DNA from: Clostridia bacterium
GTDB lineage: Bacteria > Bacillota > Clostridia > Christensenellales > CAG-1252
DNA length: 34,242 nt
Direction: 5' to 3'
Assembly: GCA_016296985.1 (NCBI GenBank)
Contig: JAEDHM010000001.1
Location: 1-34,242, forward strand
Shown: piece by piece, positions 1-7,629 of the stretch
Layout: the number at the start of each line of letters is the position of its first letter
Numbering within the stretch: the stretch's first letter is position 1
Translations under genes and position numbers: made by a program
The notes under the pieces: model-generated
Seen by the model: only the letters and a program-made list of their open reading frames with translations
What the model was told of the DNA's origin: nothing
The model's database searches: none

Positions 1-331
1 AAAAAAAGAAGGCTTTGGTGTGGTAGATAACTGAATTTAGTTGATTTTCAACGCTAACCACAAAACCCCAGACCAAGCAAAAGGACGTAAAAAGGCAATA
101 ACGCCGAGAGCGGTTTTCACGAGGAAAAAGCAAGAAAGACAAGTTTTATCACAAACTCTACTAATCAAGAAAACATAAAAAAGAAGGCTTTGGTGTGGTA
201 GATAACTGAATTTAGTTGATTTTTCAACGCTTACCACAAAACCCCAAACCAAGCAAAAGGACACAAAAAAAGGCAATAACGCCGAGAGCGGTTGATTTTC
301 ACGAGAAAAAAGCAAGAAAGACAAGTTTTAT
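1..331. repeat. Tandem pair of ~150 bp non-coding repeats
   Basis: Two near-identical copies occupy about 1-149 and 177-331, offset by about 175 bp. Both run from AAGAAGGCTTTGGTGTGGTA through GGCAATAACGCCGAGAGCGG to GAAAGACAAGTTTTAT, with small indels and substitutions between them. They lie downstream of the minus-strand response regulator. One minus-strand reading frame (37-324) stays open, but its translation just repeats the same low-complexity segment, has no ribosome binding site, and looks spurious. The function is unknown; a MITE-like or REP-like intergenic element is possible. The left edge is cut by the window. Confidence 0.8.
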
Positions 332-390
332 TGCGAAGGAGCATACTTGAAAAGTCTGTGACTGAGCAAAAAACGTAGTATTTCGCAGAT

Positions 391-433
391 TTTTTCCGTG
401 AAAATTGACTGAAATCGGTGTTATTGCCTTTTT
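391..433. repeat. Inverted, diverged partial copy of the upstream repeat
   Basis: Read on the minus strand this stretch gives AAAAAGGCAATAACACCG, then a short diverged part, then TTTTCACGGAAAAA. That matches the inner part of the plus-strand repeat at about 266-312 (AAAAAGGCAATAACGCCG, then TTTTCACGAGAAAAA). Together with the direct copies it could form a long hairpin just past the response-regulator stop codon. The rest of 332-436 shows no gene. Confidence 0.6.
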
Positions 434-436
434 AAA

Positions 437-1120
437 CTACATATCAGAGCGAGTAAAACGATAACCCACGCCACGGACTGTTTCGATATAGTCAACGGGA
501 ATTTTCTCCCTTATGTGGGTAAGGTGAACTACGACTGTACCCGAATCGCCAAAGGGTTCAAGCCCCCAAACCTTTTGGAAAATTTGATCCTTTGAGAAAA
601 CGATATTGGGGTTTGACGCCAAGAAATACAACAAGTCGAATTCCTTTGCAGTCAAGGTTATTTCGTCGTTTTTGTAGAATACACGACGAGGCAAGGGTTG
701 AATCTTCAAATCACCGTATTCAACGTCAACGCCGTTGTTGTCGCTACTACCCTTTATACGTTCGTATCTTGCGATATGAGCCTTTACCCTTGCTACCAAT
801 TCGGCAGGGTCGAAGGGCTTTGTGATATAGTCGTCGGCGCCAATGCCAAGACCACGGATTTTGTCAATGCTTGCTACCTTTGCGGTAACCATAAAGACGG
901 GGGTATCCTTTGTCTTTCTTATGCGACGGCAAATTTCAAAACCGTCCATATCGGGTAGCATCAAATCAAGAACGATCAAGTCAAAACTTTCACTTAAAGC
1001 GCGTTTGCATCCCATAACGCCGTTTGCTTCGTGCTCAACGCTAAAACCTTCAAGCTCGAGATAATCTCTTTCAATTTCAGCGATATTCTTTTCGTCCTCG
1101 ATAATAAGTATCTTTTTCAT
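437..1120 (-). CDS. OmpR/PhoB-family response regulator
   Basis: A 227-residue two-domain transcription factor. The N-terminal receiver (about 3-115) has the acidic pocket E8/D9, the phospho-acceptor D52 in LDLMLPDMDG, T79 and K101 (YITKPF). The C-terminal winged helix (about 130-225) ends in the typical YIETVRGVGYRF signature. It should be phosphorylated by its partner kinase and bind DNA as a dimer. The kinase is encoded immediately upstream; its last two codons (AGG AGG) form the Shine-Dalgarno for this gene, and its TAA ends 2 nt before this ATG, so the two are translationally coupled. The gene ends in TAG, showing that TAG is a normal stop here. Which stimulus it answers is not visible. 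Confidence 0.95.
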   Translation of the reverse strand: MKKILIIEDEKNIAEIERDYLELEGFSVEHEANGVMGCKRALSESFDLIVLDLMLPDMDGFEICRRIRKTKDTPVFMVTAKVASIDKIRGLGIGADDYITKPFDPAELVARVKAHIARYERIKGSSDNNGVDVEYGDLKIQPLPRRVFYKNDEITLTAKEFDLLYFLASNPNIVFSKDQIFQKVWGLEPFGDSGTVVVHLTHIREKIPVDYIETVRGVGYRFTRSDM

Positions 1121-1122
1121 AT

Positions 1123-1722
1123 TTACCTCCTTAGGGGGATTGTAATTTTGATTGCAAGGCCACCGTCGTTGTAGGCTTCAACTCTGCCATGATGAGCGGT
1201 AACGATGTTTTTAACAACGGAAAGACCTAAACCGCTTCCCGAAGTGGGGTTTGTACGGGAGGGATCTCCCCTGTAATAACTTTCAAAAATGTAGTCAAGT
1301 TCGTACTCGGAAACGCCGGGGCCGTCGTCTTTGATAAGAATTTCGACCTCTTTACCCACCGCTTTTATAGTCAAGTAGGCGTTTGCTTCTTCTTTGTCTT
1401 TGTATTTTACGCTGTTGTCGAATATGTTTTGGAAAACACGTAAAAACTGTTCTTTATCCATATGACACAACACGCTGTCGGGACTGTATTGTACGTGGAT
1501 TGTAAGTCCGTTGCCCAAATACTGAATATTGTATTTTTGCATAAAGTCTTTTACCACCGCATTCAAATCCCTTGACGTAAAGGAATATACGATAGTATCT
1601 ATATCTCGCTTTGAAAAATCCCTCAATCTATCAACTAACGCGTTCATAGTAAAGGCGGTTTTGTAGATTTTCATAGCGTATTCTTTGCTTTTACCCATAC
1701 GTTCGGCAACGCCGTCTACCAA
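1123..1722 (-). pseudogene. Histidine kinase, C-terminal half (ATPase) after an in-frame TAG
   Basis: This is the direct in-frame continuation of the kinase reading frame that stops at 1726-1728. It carries the end of the dimerisation helix and the HATPase domain: N-box NIFDNSVKY, G1 box DDGPGV and G2 box GSGLGLSVVKNIV. Without the upstream half it lacks the phospho-accepting histidine. A frame can be opened at a TTG (1720-1722) two codons after the stop, but no convincing ribosome binding site precedes it. Its last codons provide the ribosome binding site of the response regulator. I treat it as the 3' remnant of a 471-residue kinase. Reinitiation or readthrough making a working product cannot be excluded. 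Confidence 0.8.
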
Positions 1723-1725
1723 ACC

Positions 1726-2541
1726 CTATGAATAGCCTTGTATGGTGGTAAGAGGTGTTTTCAAGTCGTGACTTATGCCTGCGATAACCTCGCCCCTTTG
1801 ACGGTCGAAGGCCTCTTTTTGCTTGTTTAACTCGCAAAGTTGACGGCGCATAAGTTCGAACTCAACGGCTAGTTTTCCTATTATGTCCTTTCTTCCGTAC
1901 TTTTTAATGGAAACTTGATAGTTGTAGTCCCCGCGGTAAATTGCGCTTAAAGCCTCTTTCAACTTGTACATACGGGGGATAAGCAAGACGTACTCAAGGA
2001 CGTAGACGATAACCACCACGCCGATGATAAAGATAACGCAACACAAAAGGATTATGCCCATCATTTTGGCGGGATCGTGACTGCCTGATGCAAAGGTGTT
2101 TACAAAAAGTATATCGTCGGAGCCAACCTTTTGAGAGGCAACCATTGTTACCCCTACAATTGAAAAGTCGAAGGTTTCGCTTGCCCTTACGTTGTTTTTA
2201 GCAAACCAAGTTTCGGAAGTATTACATCTTCCCTTGTACAAAACCTCGCCCCCTCGCAAAACGAGAAGTTTTAATTCTGTGTTGGAGTTTTGAAGTTTTG
2301 CATCAAAAAGATCCAACTTTTCCTTCAACAAGGCGGGAGTTTTGCTTTCCTCGGGCATCGTCTTGTATTTCGCCACAAACTCAGACATAAAACTTTCAAC
2401 CTCTGAAAAGGTGTTTGCGTTGATGTTATATCTTATCTCTCCCGCTTTTGACAAAACCAAAACCGCTGAAACAGCCAGTGAGGCTATAACAAGGATTACA
2501 AGCATCAAATTGATTAAAAGCAGTTTTGTTTTCAATTTCAT
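1726..2541 (-). CDS. Membrane sensor histidine kinase, N-terminal half (truncated by TAG)
   Basis: A 271-residue sensor half: TM1 about 5-31, an extracytoplasmic domain about 35-150, TM2 about 160-185, a HAMP linker about 186-240, then the H-box GISHDLKTPL with phospho-accepting H258. Translation stops at a TAG (1726-1728) 13 residues after the histidine, where related kinases usually read GY-x-EGL, so a single GAG-to-TAG change would explain it. The frame continues uninterrupted into the ATPase half. As it stands the product can be membrane-inserted but cannot bind ATP. The ATG at 2541 has no Shine-Dalgarno; a promoter with its -10 ending 6 nt upstream suggests a leaderless mRNA. The ligand is unknown. 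Confidence 0.85.
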   Translation of the reverse strand: MKLKTKLLLINLMLVILVIASLAVSAVLVLSKAGEIRYNINANTFSEVESFMSEFVAKYKTMPEESKTPALLKEKLDLFDAKLQNSNTELKLLVLRGGEVLYKGRCNTSETWFAKNNVRASETFDFSIVGVTMVASQKVGSDDILFVNTFASGSHDPAKMMGIILLCCVIFIIGVVVIVYVLEYVLLIPRMYKLKEALSAIYRGDYNYQVSIKKYGRKDIIGKLAVEFELMRRQLCELNKQKEAFDRQRGEVIAGISHDLKTPLTTIQGYS

Positions 2542-2547
2542 AGGTAG

Positions 2548-2576
2548 ATTATAGCATAGGAGATTCTTTTCTTCAA
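2548..2576 (-). promoter_or_regulatory. Promoter of the kinase/regulator operon
   Basis: On the minus strand TTGAAG (2571-2576) is followed after 17 bp by a perfect TATAAT (2548-2553). The predicted transcription start, 7 nt past the -10, is the A of the kinase ATG at 2541, which would make the message leaderless. The sequence in between, CTACCT, is not a ribosome binding site. Confidence 0.75.
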
Positions 2577-2595
2577 GTCCAATTTCACAAATAAA

Positions 2596-3426
2596 CTAGT
2601 CGTCTATGCCAAGCAGTTTTTTTGTTTCTTCTTCTAAAACCACGTATCCGCTCCCCGGCAAACCGCCGTGTCCGCTGTCGTGGAAATCGCTACCGCCCGT
2701 TGCGTGAAGTTTTCTTTTTATGGCAATTTCTTTCAAACTCTCCCTATCCCTTTCGCTGTGGGAGTGGTAATAACATTCCATACCGTCAAGTCCTAGGGGA
2801 ATAAGGATATCAAGCAACTCTTCAAGTTTTCCGCTTCGCATCAAGTTTGCAGGGTGAGCAAGAGAGGTAAATGCTCCGAATTCTTTCAATTTACTTACTG
2901 CATCGGGGGTGGGAATACGTAGGACGGAAACAAAGCAAGGTTGTCCTACCCCGATAAACCTATCAAAAGCCTCGGCAGGACTACGGCAAAAGCCCTTTTC
3001 CGCCATAACTTTTGCAATTTGATATCTTCCTACCACAACGCTTTCCGCATCCTTTTTTATCTCGTCGTAGTCAAGGACCACGCCGTTTGAGCGAAGGCGT
3101 TTGATTATCAATTTGTTTCTTTCTTCACGCATCTCTTTCAAGTAGTCGAGAAATGCCAAAAATTTTTCATCTTGATAGGGAATGCCATAGCCTAAAATAT
3201 GCACTTCTTCACCGTTGTAGGTGGTAGAAAGTTCTACCCCGGGCAAAACTTTTACGCCCAAGCGTTTTCCCTCTTCGATTGCCTCGGCAACACCGCTTAC
3301 GGTATCGTGATCGGTCAAAGCAATGGCGTTCAAGCCCCTTTGCTTGCAAAAAGCGACCAAATCCTTGGGAGTTGATCCGCCGTCACTTTTGTTGCTGTGC
3401 ATGTGAAAATCGTAGATATTATTCAT
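2596..3426 (-). CDS. PHP-domain phosphoesterase (RNase AM/YciV-like)
   Basis: A 276-residue PHP-family metal-dependent phosphoesterase. It opens with YDFHMHSNKSDG, the first metal-binding motif, followed by ALTDHDTVSG (motif II), PGVELST and EVHILGY (motif III), and C-terminal SLAHPA and GGSDFH motifs. This layout matches the YciV/TrpH branch, whose studied members are 5'-3' exoribonucleases or nucleoside 3',5'-bisphosphate phosphatases; assignment within that branch is inference. The frame is open for 20 further codons upstream, but the ATG at 3426 is preferred because the domain starts there and it overlaps the rmuC stop by 8 bp, giving translational coupling. It is the last gene of the tilS operon. 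Confidence 0.88.
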   Translation of the reverse strand: MNNIYDFHMHSNKSDGGSTPKDLVAFCKQRGLNAIALTDHDTVSGVAEAIEEGKRLGVKVLPGVELSTTYNGEEVHILGYGIPYQDEKFLAFLDYLKEMREERNKLIIKRLRSNGVVLDYDEIKKDAESVVVGRYQIAKVMAEKGFCRSPAEAFDRFIGVGQPCFVSVLRIPTPDAVSKLKEFGAFTSLAHPANLMRSGKLEELLDILIPLGLDGMECYYHSHSERDRESLKEIAIKRKLHATGGSDFHDSGHGGLPGSGYVVLEEETKKLLGIDD

Positions 3427-4708
3427 TGTCAGTATCCAATAGATTGTTACCGTCAAGGGATAAGACCTTGCCGATACTCGTTTCAATTTTTTGAGTTTTG
3501 TCGGTCATTGCTCGCATATGGTTGACCAGTTGTTCCGCATTCTTTTGGCTTTTTGCAAGTTCTTCAGTAAAATCTTCAAATTGCTTTTTGAACTTGTTGA
3601 AAAGTTTCAAAATTTCCCTACTATTTTTCTCAATTGCCAAGGATTTGAAACCAAGTTGCAAACTGTTAAGCAATGCGGCAAAAGTGGTAGGACCCGCAAT
3701 CATAACCTTGTATTCGGTACGCAGTTTTTCCACAAGCCCTGCCCTTTTCGCTACCTCTGCGAAAAGTCCCTCGATAGGAAGATATAAGATACCGAAGTCA
3801 ACGGTGTGAGGGGGAAGGATGTACTTGTTTTTGATATCCATCGCCTCGGATTTTACTCTTTCTTCCAAAGCCTTTGATGCGCTTTCAAACAAGGCTTTAT
3901 CTCCGCTTTGCGACGCTTCAACCAAACGTTGGTAGTCCTCAAGAGGGAATTTTGAGTCAATAGGTAAAAGAATTCTTCCATCACCTTGACCGGGCATTAC
4001 AACCGCATATTCTACAAACTTATTGCTTTTCCCAAGACGGACGTTGGTATCGTATTGCTCGGGAGCAAGGATTTCTTCAAGCAAACTACCCAAAGAGATT
4101 TCTCCCCAAATACCACGAGTTTTGACACCGGTCATAACCTTTTTTAAGTCGGTTACGTTTTGGGACAAAGCGCGCATTTCGCCAAGTCCTTCGTGAACCT
4201 TTGCAAGTTTGTCGCCGATAAGACCGAAGGATTGACCAAGTTGTTGTTCTAAACTAGCCTGCAACTTTTCGTCCACCGTCTTTCTCATCTCGTCAAGTTT
4301 CGCCGAGTTGCTTTCCCTTATATCCGCCAAGGTTTTGATTACGTCGGCCTTCAGAGAATTTATCCTTCTTTCGGTGTCAACGGTAAGTTGTTGTTGTCTT
4401 TCTTCAAGACGAGCCATACTGTCGCTTACGCTTTTCAGTAAGTTTGCAACGCCACGGGACTGAGCCTCGCCGAAAAGACCAAGACTGTCAGACATATTTT
4501 TGTTTCCGCCGGATATTGCGGTAAGCAAAGTTTCACGCAAGATGCGAATTTCGTTGTTTACCCTTTGTTCGAAAAGTTCAAGTTCTCTATTCTCCTCTTT
4601 TACCTCTACTTTATCCTTTTGCTTTTTAGCGTAATAAAGGACCAAGACAACAGATGAAAGTCCTGCTAAAAGGGAAATTATAGAAAGAACGAGGATGGCA
4701 ACTAGCAT
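3419..4708 (-). CDS. rmuC: DNA recombination protein RmuC
   Basis: A 429-residue RmuC family protein. An N-terminal membrane helix (about 2-24) is followed by a long charged coiled coil (about 30-180) and then the conserved RmuC nuclease-fold domain (about 190-400), recognisable from RGIWGEISLGSLLEEIL, the LPIDSKFPLEDYQRL segment and the GPTTFAALLNSLQLGF segment. In E. coli RmuC limits inversions at short inverted repeats; its biochemical activity is not well settled. It overlaps the end of the CCA transferase by 7 bp and the PHP gene by 8 bp, so it is co-transcribed with both. Confidence 0.92.
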   Translation of the reverse strand: MLVAILVLSIISLLAGLSSVVLVLYYAKKQKDKVEVKEENRELELFEQRVNNEIRILRETLLTAISGGNKNMSDSLGLFGEAQSRGVANLLKSVSDSMARLEERQQQLTVDTERRINSLKADVIKTLADIRESNSAKLDEMRKTVDEKLQASLEQQLGQSFGLIGDKLAKVHEGLGEMRALSQNVTDLKKVMTGVKTRGIWGEISLGSLLEEILAPEQYDTNVRLGKSNKFVEYAVVMPGQGDGRILLPIDSKFPLEDYQRLVEASQSGDKALFESASKALEERVKSEAMDIKNKYILPPHTVDFGILYLPIEGLFAEVAKRAGLVEKLRTEYKVMIAGPTTFAALLNSLQLGFKSLAIEKNSREILKLFNKFKKQFEDFTEELAKSQKNAEQLVNHMRAMTDKTQKIETSIGKVLSLDGNNLLDTDNE

Positions 4709-5997
4709 TTCAAACTCTCCGCAATGGCAAGTTCTTCCTCTCTGTTGAAACGCTTGCCCGAAAGAGCGGAACGCTTGAGTATAGTTTGTAAAACTTCTCC
4801 TATTTTAATGGGAGGGAAGCCCAAAGCGATAACGTCGGCGCCACGCAAAACCAAGTCGCTGATTTTGTAAGGCACGTTGTTTTCTTTCATAAATTGATAT
4901 TCTCTTTCAATGGCTTGAATATTGGGTGTTTCGCCCCCTTCCAAAGCCTTTATCAACAAAAGAATTTTATCCATATATACAAAGTTTTCTTGAACGAAAA
5001 GTTTTATTTCCTCAACGCTCTTACCCTTGCATCTATGGAAACCGCTTGCCAAAACAAGGTGATAAACTTCGCTTCGTACCATTTCCTTGTACTTAAGTCC
5101 AAGTTCGTGTCCTAAAACAACACGGGATAATTCGGCGGAATCCTTTGCAGTTTTTTCGTGATCTTCAAAATCCTTTACGCTTTCGGAAATGCAGTGGATT
5201 AAAGCGGCAAGCCTTACGGAAGGATGAGCAGAGGCGGCGGCATCAATACCACGGAACAAGGCGTTGTTTTTGTTTACGCCGAATTCGGGAATTATGTACT
5301 GCCATGCGTCAAGGTCGGAGAGAAGGGTAAGCCCAATTCTTACACCCTCTTTGTTTCCGTACTTTTCATTAGATGCCAAAATCCTATCAAGCTCCATCCT
5401 GATTCTTTCGCCAGAGATGTTTTTGAGGTTTTTGCAAAGTTGTTTTGCAACCTCAAGGGTACGTTCTTCAATGGAAAAGCCCAATTCTGCGGCAAAGCGA
5501 GCCAAGCGCATAATTCTAAGGCCGTCTTCGTCAAAAACCTTTTCGGGTTTTGCAACGGTGCGCAATATCTTTGCATCGATATCCACGATACCGTCGGTAG
5601 GGTCAACCAATTTTTCATTTTTGATATCGAAATAAACGGCGTTTACCGTAAAGTCACGGCGCAAAGCGTCAAGTTTGATATCCTTTACAAAGCTTACGGA
5701 CACGGGAGTGTGCTCGCCACCTTCGGCATAGCTATCTTCACGGAAACAGGTGTATTCATAACTTTCTTCACCCACGGTGATTTTCAAGGTTCCGATACGA
5801 GGATTTACAGGAACTACCTTAATATCAGTTCCTGCCAAAATCTTTTCAATCTCTTCAGGGGTATATGCTCCGCAAATGTCGATATCCGTCCCGGTGTAGT
5901 CGCCGAAACAAATGGTGTTTCTTACGTAACCGCCTACGATATAGAGGGGGTCGGAAAAATAGCTTTGTAATTTTTTCAAATTTTCAGTGATTCTCAT
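4702..5997 (-). CDS. cca: CCA tRNA nucleotidyltransferase (poly(A) polymerase family)
   Basis: A 431-residue class II nucleotidyltransferase. The head domain has GGYVRN at 22-27 and the metal-binding D38/D40 of TDIDI, then the RRDFTVNAVYFD motif and a VDPTDGIVDI segment. The neck (about 165-235) contains DEDGLRIMRLARFAAELGF, which binds the incoming nucleotide. The helical body and tail follow. The enzyme adds or repairs the 3' CCA of tRNAs. Class II members can also be split A- or CC-adding enzymes; with no second copy in view I keep the general name. Its ATG overlaps the tilS stop (ATGA), so two tRNA maturation genes are coupled. Confidence 0.93.
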   Translation of the reverse strand: MRITENLKKLQSYFSDPLYIVGGYVRNTICFGDYTGTDIDICGAYTPEEIEKILAGTDIKVVPVNPRIGTLKITVGEESYEYTCFREDSYAEGGEHTPVSVSFVKDIKLDALRRDFTVNAVYFDIKNEKLVDPTDGIVDIDAKILRTVAKPEKVFDEDGLRIMRLARFAAELGFSIEERTLEVAKQLCKNLKNISGERIRMELDRILASNEKYGNKEGVRIGLTLLSDLDAWQYIIPEFGVNKNNALFRGIDAAASAHPSVRLAALIHCISESVKDFEDHEKTAKDSAELSRVVLGHELGLKYKEMVRSEVYHLVLASGFHRCKGKSVEEIKLFVQENFVYMDKILLLIKALEGGETPNIQAIEREYQFMKENNVPYKISDLVLRGADVIALGFPPIKIGEVLQTILKRSALSGKRFNREEELAIAESLKC

Positions 5998-7310
5998 TTA
6001 TTTTCTCCTAAATTGATTTCTTTGAGGGTAGCGGTGTAAACCTTTTTACTTTCAGTACCAACCTTTACTTTTGCGGAAATTTCAAAATCGCAAACCACAA
6101 AAACTTCGCTTTCCACCGCAATAAGAGGGGTTATCGCCCTTTTCCTGCGAGGGAATTTTTTGTCGTTGTAAAAGTCGCTTAAACTTCTTGTACCACCGCC
6201 GAATTTTTTTACGTAGTCCCCGTCACGCCTACTTCGTATAATAGCGGTAGGGGGAATTTTGTCTAAATCGAAAAATATTTTGTCGCCCTTTTGGTATTCC
6301 CTGATTTCCAAGATATAGTCGCCCCATCGGGTTTCCCCTACCTTAAAGGGATATACCTCGAGGACTTCTTCTTCAACTTTGTAAAAAACAAGGTTATCCT
6401 TTTCCCTTTCACAACGCACGCCACCTGCTAGGTCGATACCTGCGCCCGAGGAAGCGTCAAGCAATGGGAATATAAGTTGATAGTGTTTTTCCTCAAAATT
6501 GGTGGTTGCGCCAAGGGATTTTAAGCAATTATACACGCTTCTTTTCGCCAAGCGGACGTCCACCTCTTTAAGGGAATTGACGGCAATCAATCGCGCCTTG
6601 TTGTCACAAACGAATTGTGGTGCAAGGGAGTCAAGCAAAAGGGTATCTTCAAGGGCCAACTTTGCCAATCGGGAAATAGAGTCGCGATACATAGGGAAAC
6701 GGCTTTCAACAAGGGGCAACAGTTGGTTTCGTATAAAATTACGACTGTAATCGTTGGAAAGGTTTGTCGAGTCGGTAATATACTCAAGTCCTCTTTCCCT
6801 TGCATATTCCTCAAGCTCGGCTCTCGTCACGGAAAGCAAAGGACGGCAAAATCCGTCACGCTCTGCCAAAATACCCGAAAGGCCTCTCACCCCCGTACCA
6901 CGGAAAATACGCATAAGTACGGTTTCGCACAAGTCGTCTTTGTGATGGGCGGTGAAGATTTTGTCCACCTTATCCCCTAGTAGGGAATTAAAAAAGGCAT
7001 AGCGGAGCTCTCTGCCTGCCTGCTCGATTGTCAACTGATTTTCCTTTGCATAAGTAGGGACGTCAAGGGCCTTGAAAAAAAGAGGTAAACCGCGTTTTTC
7101 AGCCTCGGCCTTTACGAAAAGGCTGTCGCGAAGGGATTCATCCCCACGAATACCGTGATCAAGGTTTATAACTACAAGGGAAAAGTCTACCTTTTTATAT
7201 TGGCACAACATGTCCAAAAGGCAAACCGAATCAAGGCCACCGCTTACGGCAACGCCAATCCTTTCACCCCCCTTTATAAAACCATTAAGCAACTTATCCA
7301 AAGTGTTCAC
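5994..7310 (-). CDS. tilS: tRNA(Ile)-lysidine synthase
   Basis: A 438-residue TilS. The PP-loop SGGLDS lies at about 23-28, followed by the conserved LDHGIRG segment and AHHKDD, then substrate-binding and C-terminal TilS domains (RSRRDGDYVKKF, LSDFYNDKKFPR). It ligates lysine to C34 of the AUA-reading tRNA(Ile), an essential modification. The start is GTG at 7308-7310. No Shine-Dalgarno precedes it, and a promoter -10 ends 6 nt upstream, so translation probably starts on a leaderless transcript. It is the first gene of tilS-cca-rmuC-PHP, in which each junction overlaps by 4-8 bp. Confidence 0.95.
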   Translation of the reverse strand: MNTLDKLLNGFIKGGERIGVAVSGGLDSVCLLDMLCQYKKVDFSLVVINLDHGIRGDESLRDSLFVKAEAEKRGLPLFFKALDVPTYAKENQLTIEQAGRELRYAFFNSLLGDKVDKIFTAHHKDDLCETVLMRIFRGTGVRGLSGILAERDGFCRPLLSVTRAELEEYARERGLEYITDSTNLSNDYSRNFIRNQLLPLVESRFPMYRDSISRLAKLALEDTLLLDSLAPQFVCDNKARLIAVNSLKEVDVRLAKRSVYNCLKSLGATTNFEEKHYQLIFPLLDASSGAGIDLAGGVRCEREKDNLVFYKVEEEVLEVYPFKVGETRWGDYILEIREYQKGDKIFFDLDKIPPTAIIRSRRDGDYVKKFGGGTRSLSDFYNDKKFPRRKRAITPLIAVESEVFVVCDFEISAKVKVGTESKKVYTATLKEINLGENK

Positions 7311-7316
7311 GGTTTT

Positions 7317-7345
7317 ATTATACCCCCCTATAAAAAAAAAGTCAA
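7317..7345 (-). promoter_or_regulatory. Promoter of the tilS operon
   Basis: TTGACT (7340-7345), a 17-bp spacer, then a perfect TATAAT (7317-7322) on the minus strand. The expected start of transcription coincides with the G of the tilS GTG. The -35 box is made from the last stem bases and first U-tract base of the ferredoxin terminator. Confidence 0.8.
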
Positions 7346-7364
7346 TACCAAATGGTATTGACCT
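7332..7364 (-). terminator. Rho-independent terminator of the ferredoxin gene
   Basis: On the minus strand GTCAATACCA pairs perfectly with TGGTATTGAC around a two-base centre (7343-7364 on the plus strand, flanked by one more base), followed by a run of nine T. It starts 16 bp after the ferredoxin stop codon. Its 3' arm and T-run overlap the tilS promoter. Confidence 0.85.
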
Positions 7365-7380
7365 TTTCTTTCAGATGTTT

Positions 7381-7551
7381 TTACGCTTCGGTAATAGCAC
7401 CAACAGGGCATCCGCCTTCGCAAGCGCCACAGTCGATACAAGCTTCAGCATCGACTACAAACTTTCCGTCGCCTTCAGAAATAGCGTTTACGGGACAAGA
7501 TTCGGCGCATGCGCCACAAGAAAGACATTCATCACTGATAACTCTAGGCAT
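7381..7551 (-). CDS. 2[4Fe-4S] ferredoxin (short clostridial type)
   Basis: A 56-residue protein starting MPRVISDECLSCGACAE. Two CxxCxxCxxxCP motifs are complete: C9, C12, C15, C19 and C38, C41, C44, C48, each set donating one cysteine to the other cluster in the usual ferredoxin fold. It is a soluble low-potential electron carrier of about the length of clostridial ferredoxins. It has its own promoter, an AGGAG ribosome binding site 7 nt from the ATG, and its own terminator, so it is a single-gene transcription unit. It fits an anaerobic, fermentative host. The redox partner cannot be told from the context. Confidence 0.95.
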   Translation of the reverse strand: MPRVISDECLSCGACAESCPVNAISEGDGKFVVDAEACIDCGACEGGCPVGAITEA

Positions 7552-7582
7552 AATAGTTCTCCTTTATTTTTGATGTAAAAAT

Positions 7583-7611
7583 ATTGTACCACCTTTATTT
7601 TTAAAAGGCAA
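7583..7611 (-). promoter_or_regulatory. Promoter of the ferredoxin gene
   Basis: TTGCCT (7606-7611), 17-bp spacer, TACAAT (7583-7588) on the minus strand, giving a leader of about 25 nt that contains the AGGAG site. Confidence 0.75.
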
Positions 7612-7629
7612 TCTTTTTATAATAATTTC

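Noticed and set aside
37..324. 95-codon minus-strand open frame in the repeat block
   Set aside because: It spans both repeat copies, translates to a duplicated low-complexity segment, and has no ribosome binding site or family resemblance.
437..2541. Genome-wide recoding of TAG as an amino acid
   Set aside because: TAG terminates the response regulator and the PHP gene at their natural ends, so one internal TAG does not support recoding.
5224..5970. 248-codon plus-strand open frame
   Set aside because: Lies wholly opposite the CCA transferase gene, with no family resemblance or start signals.
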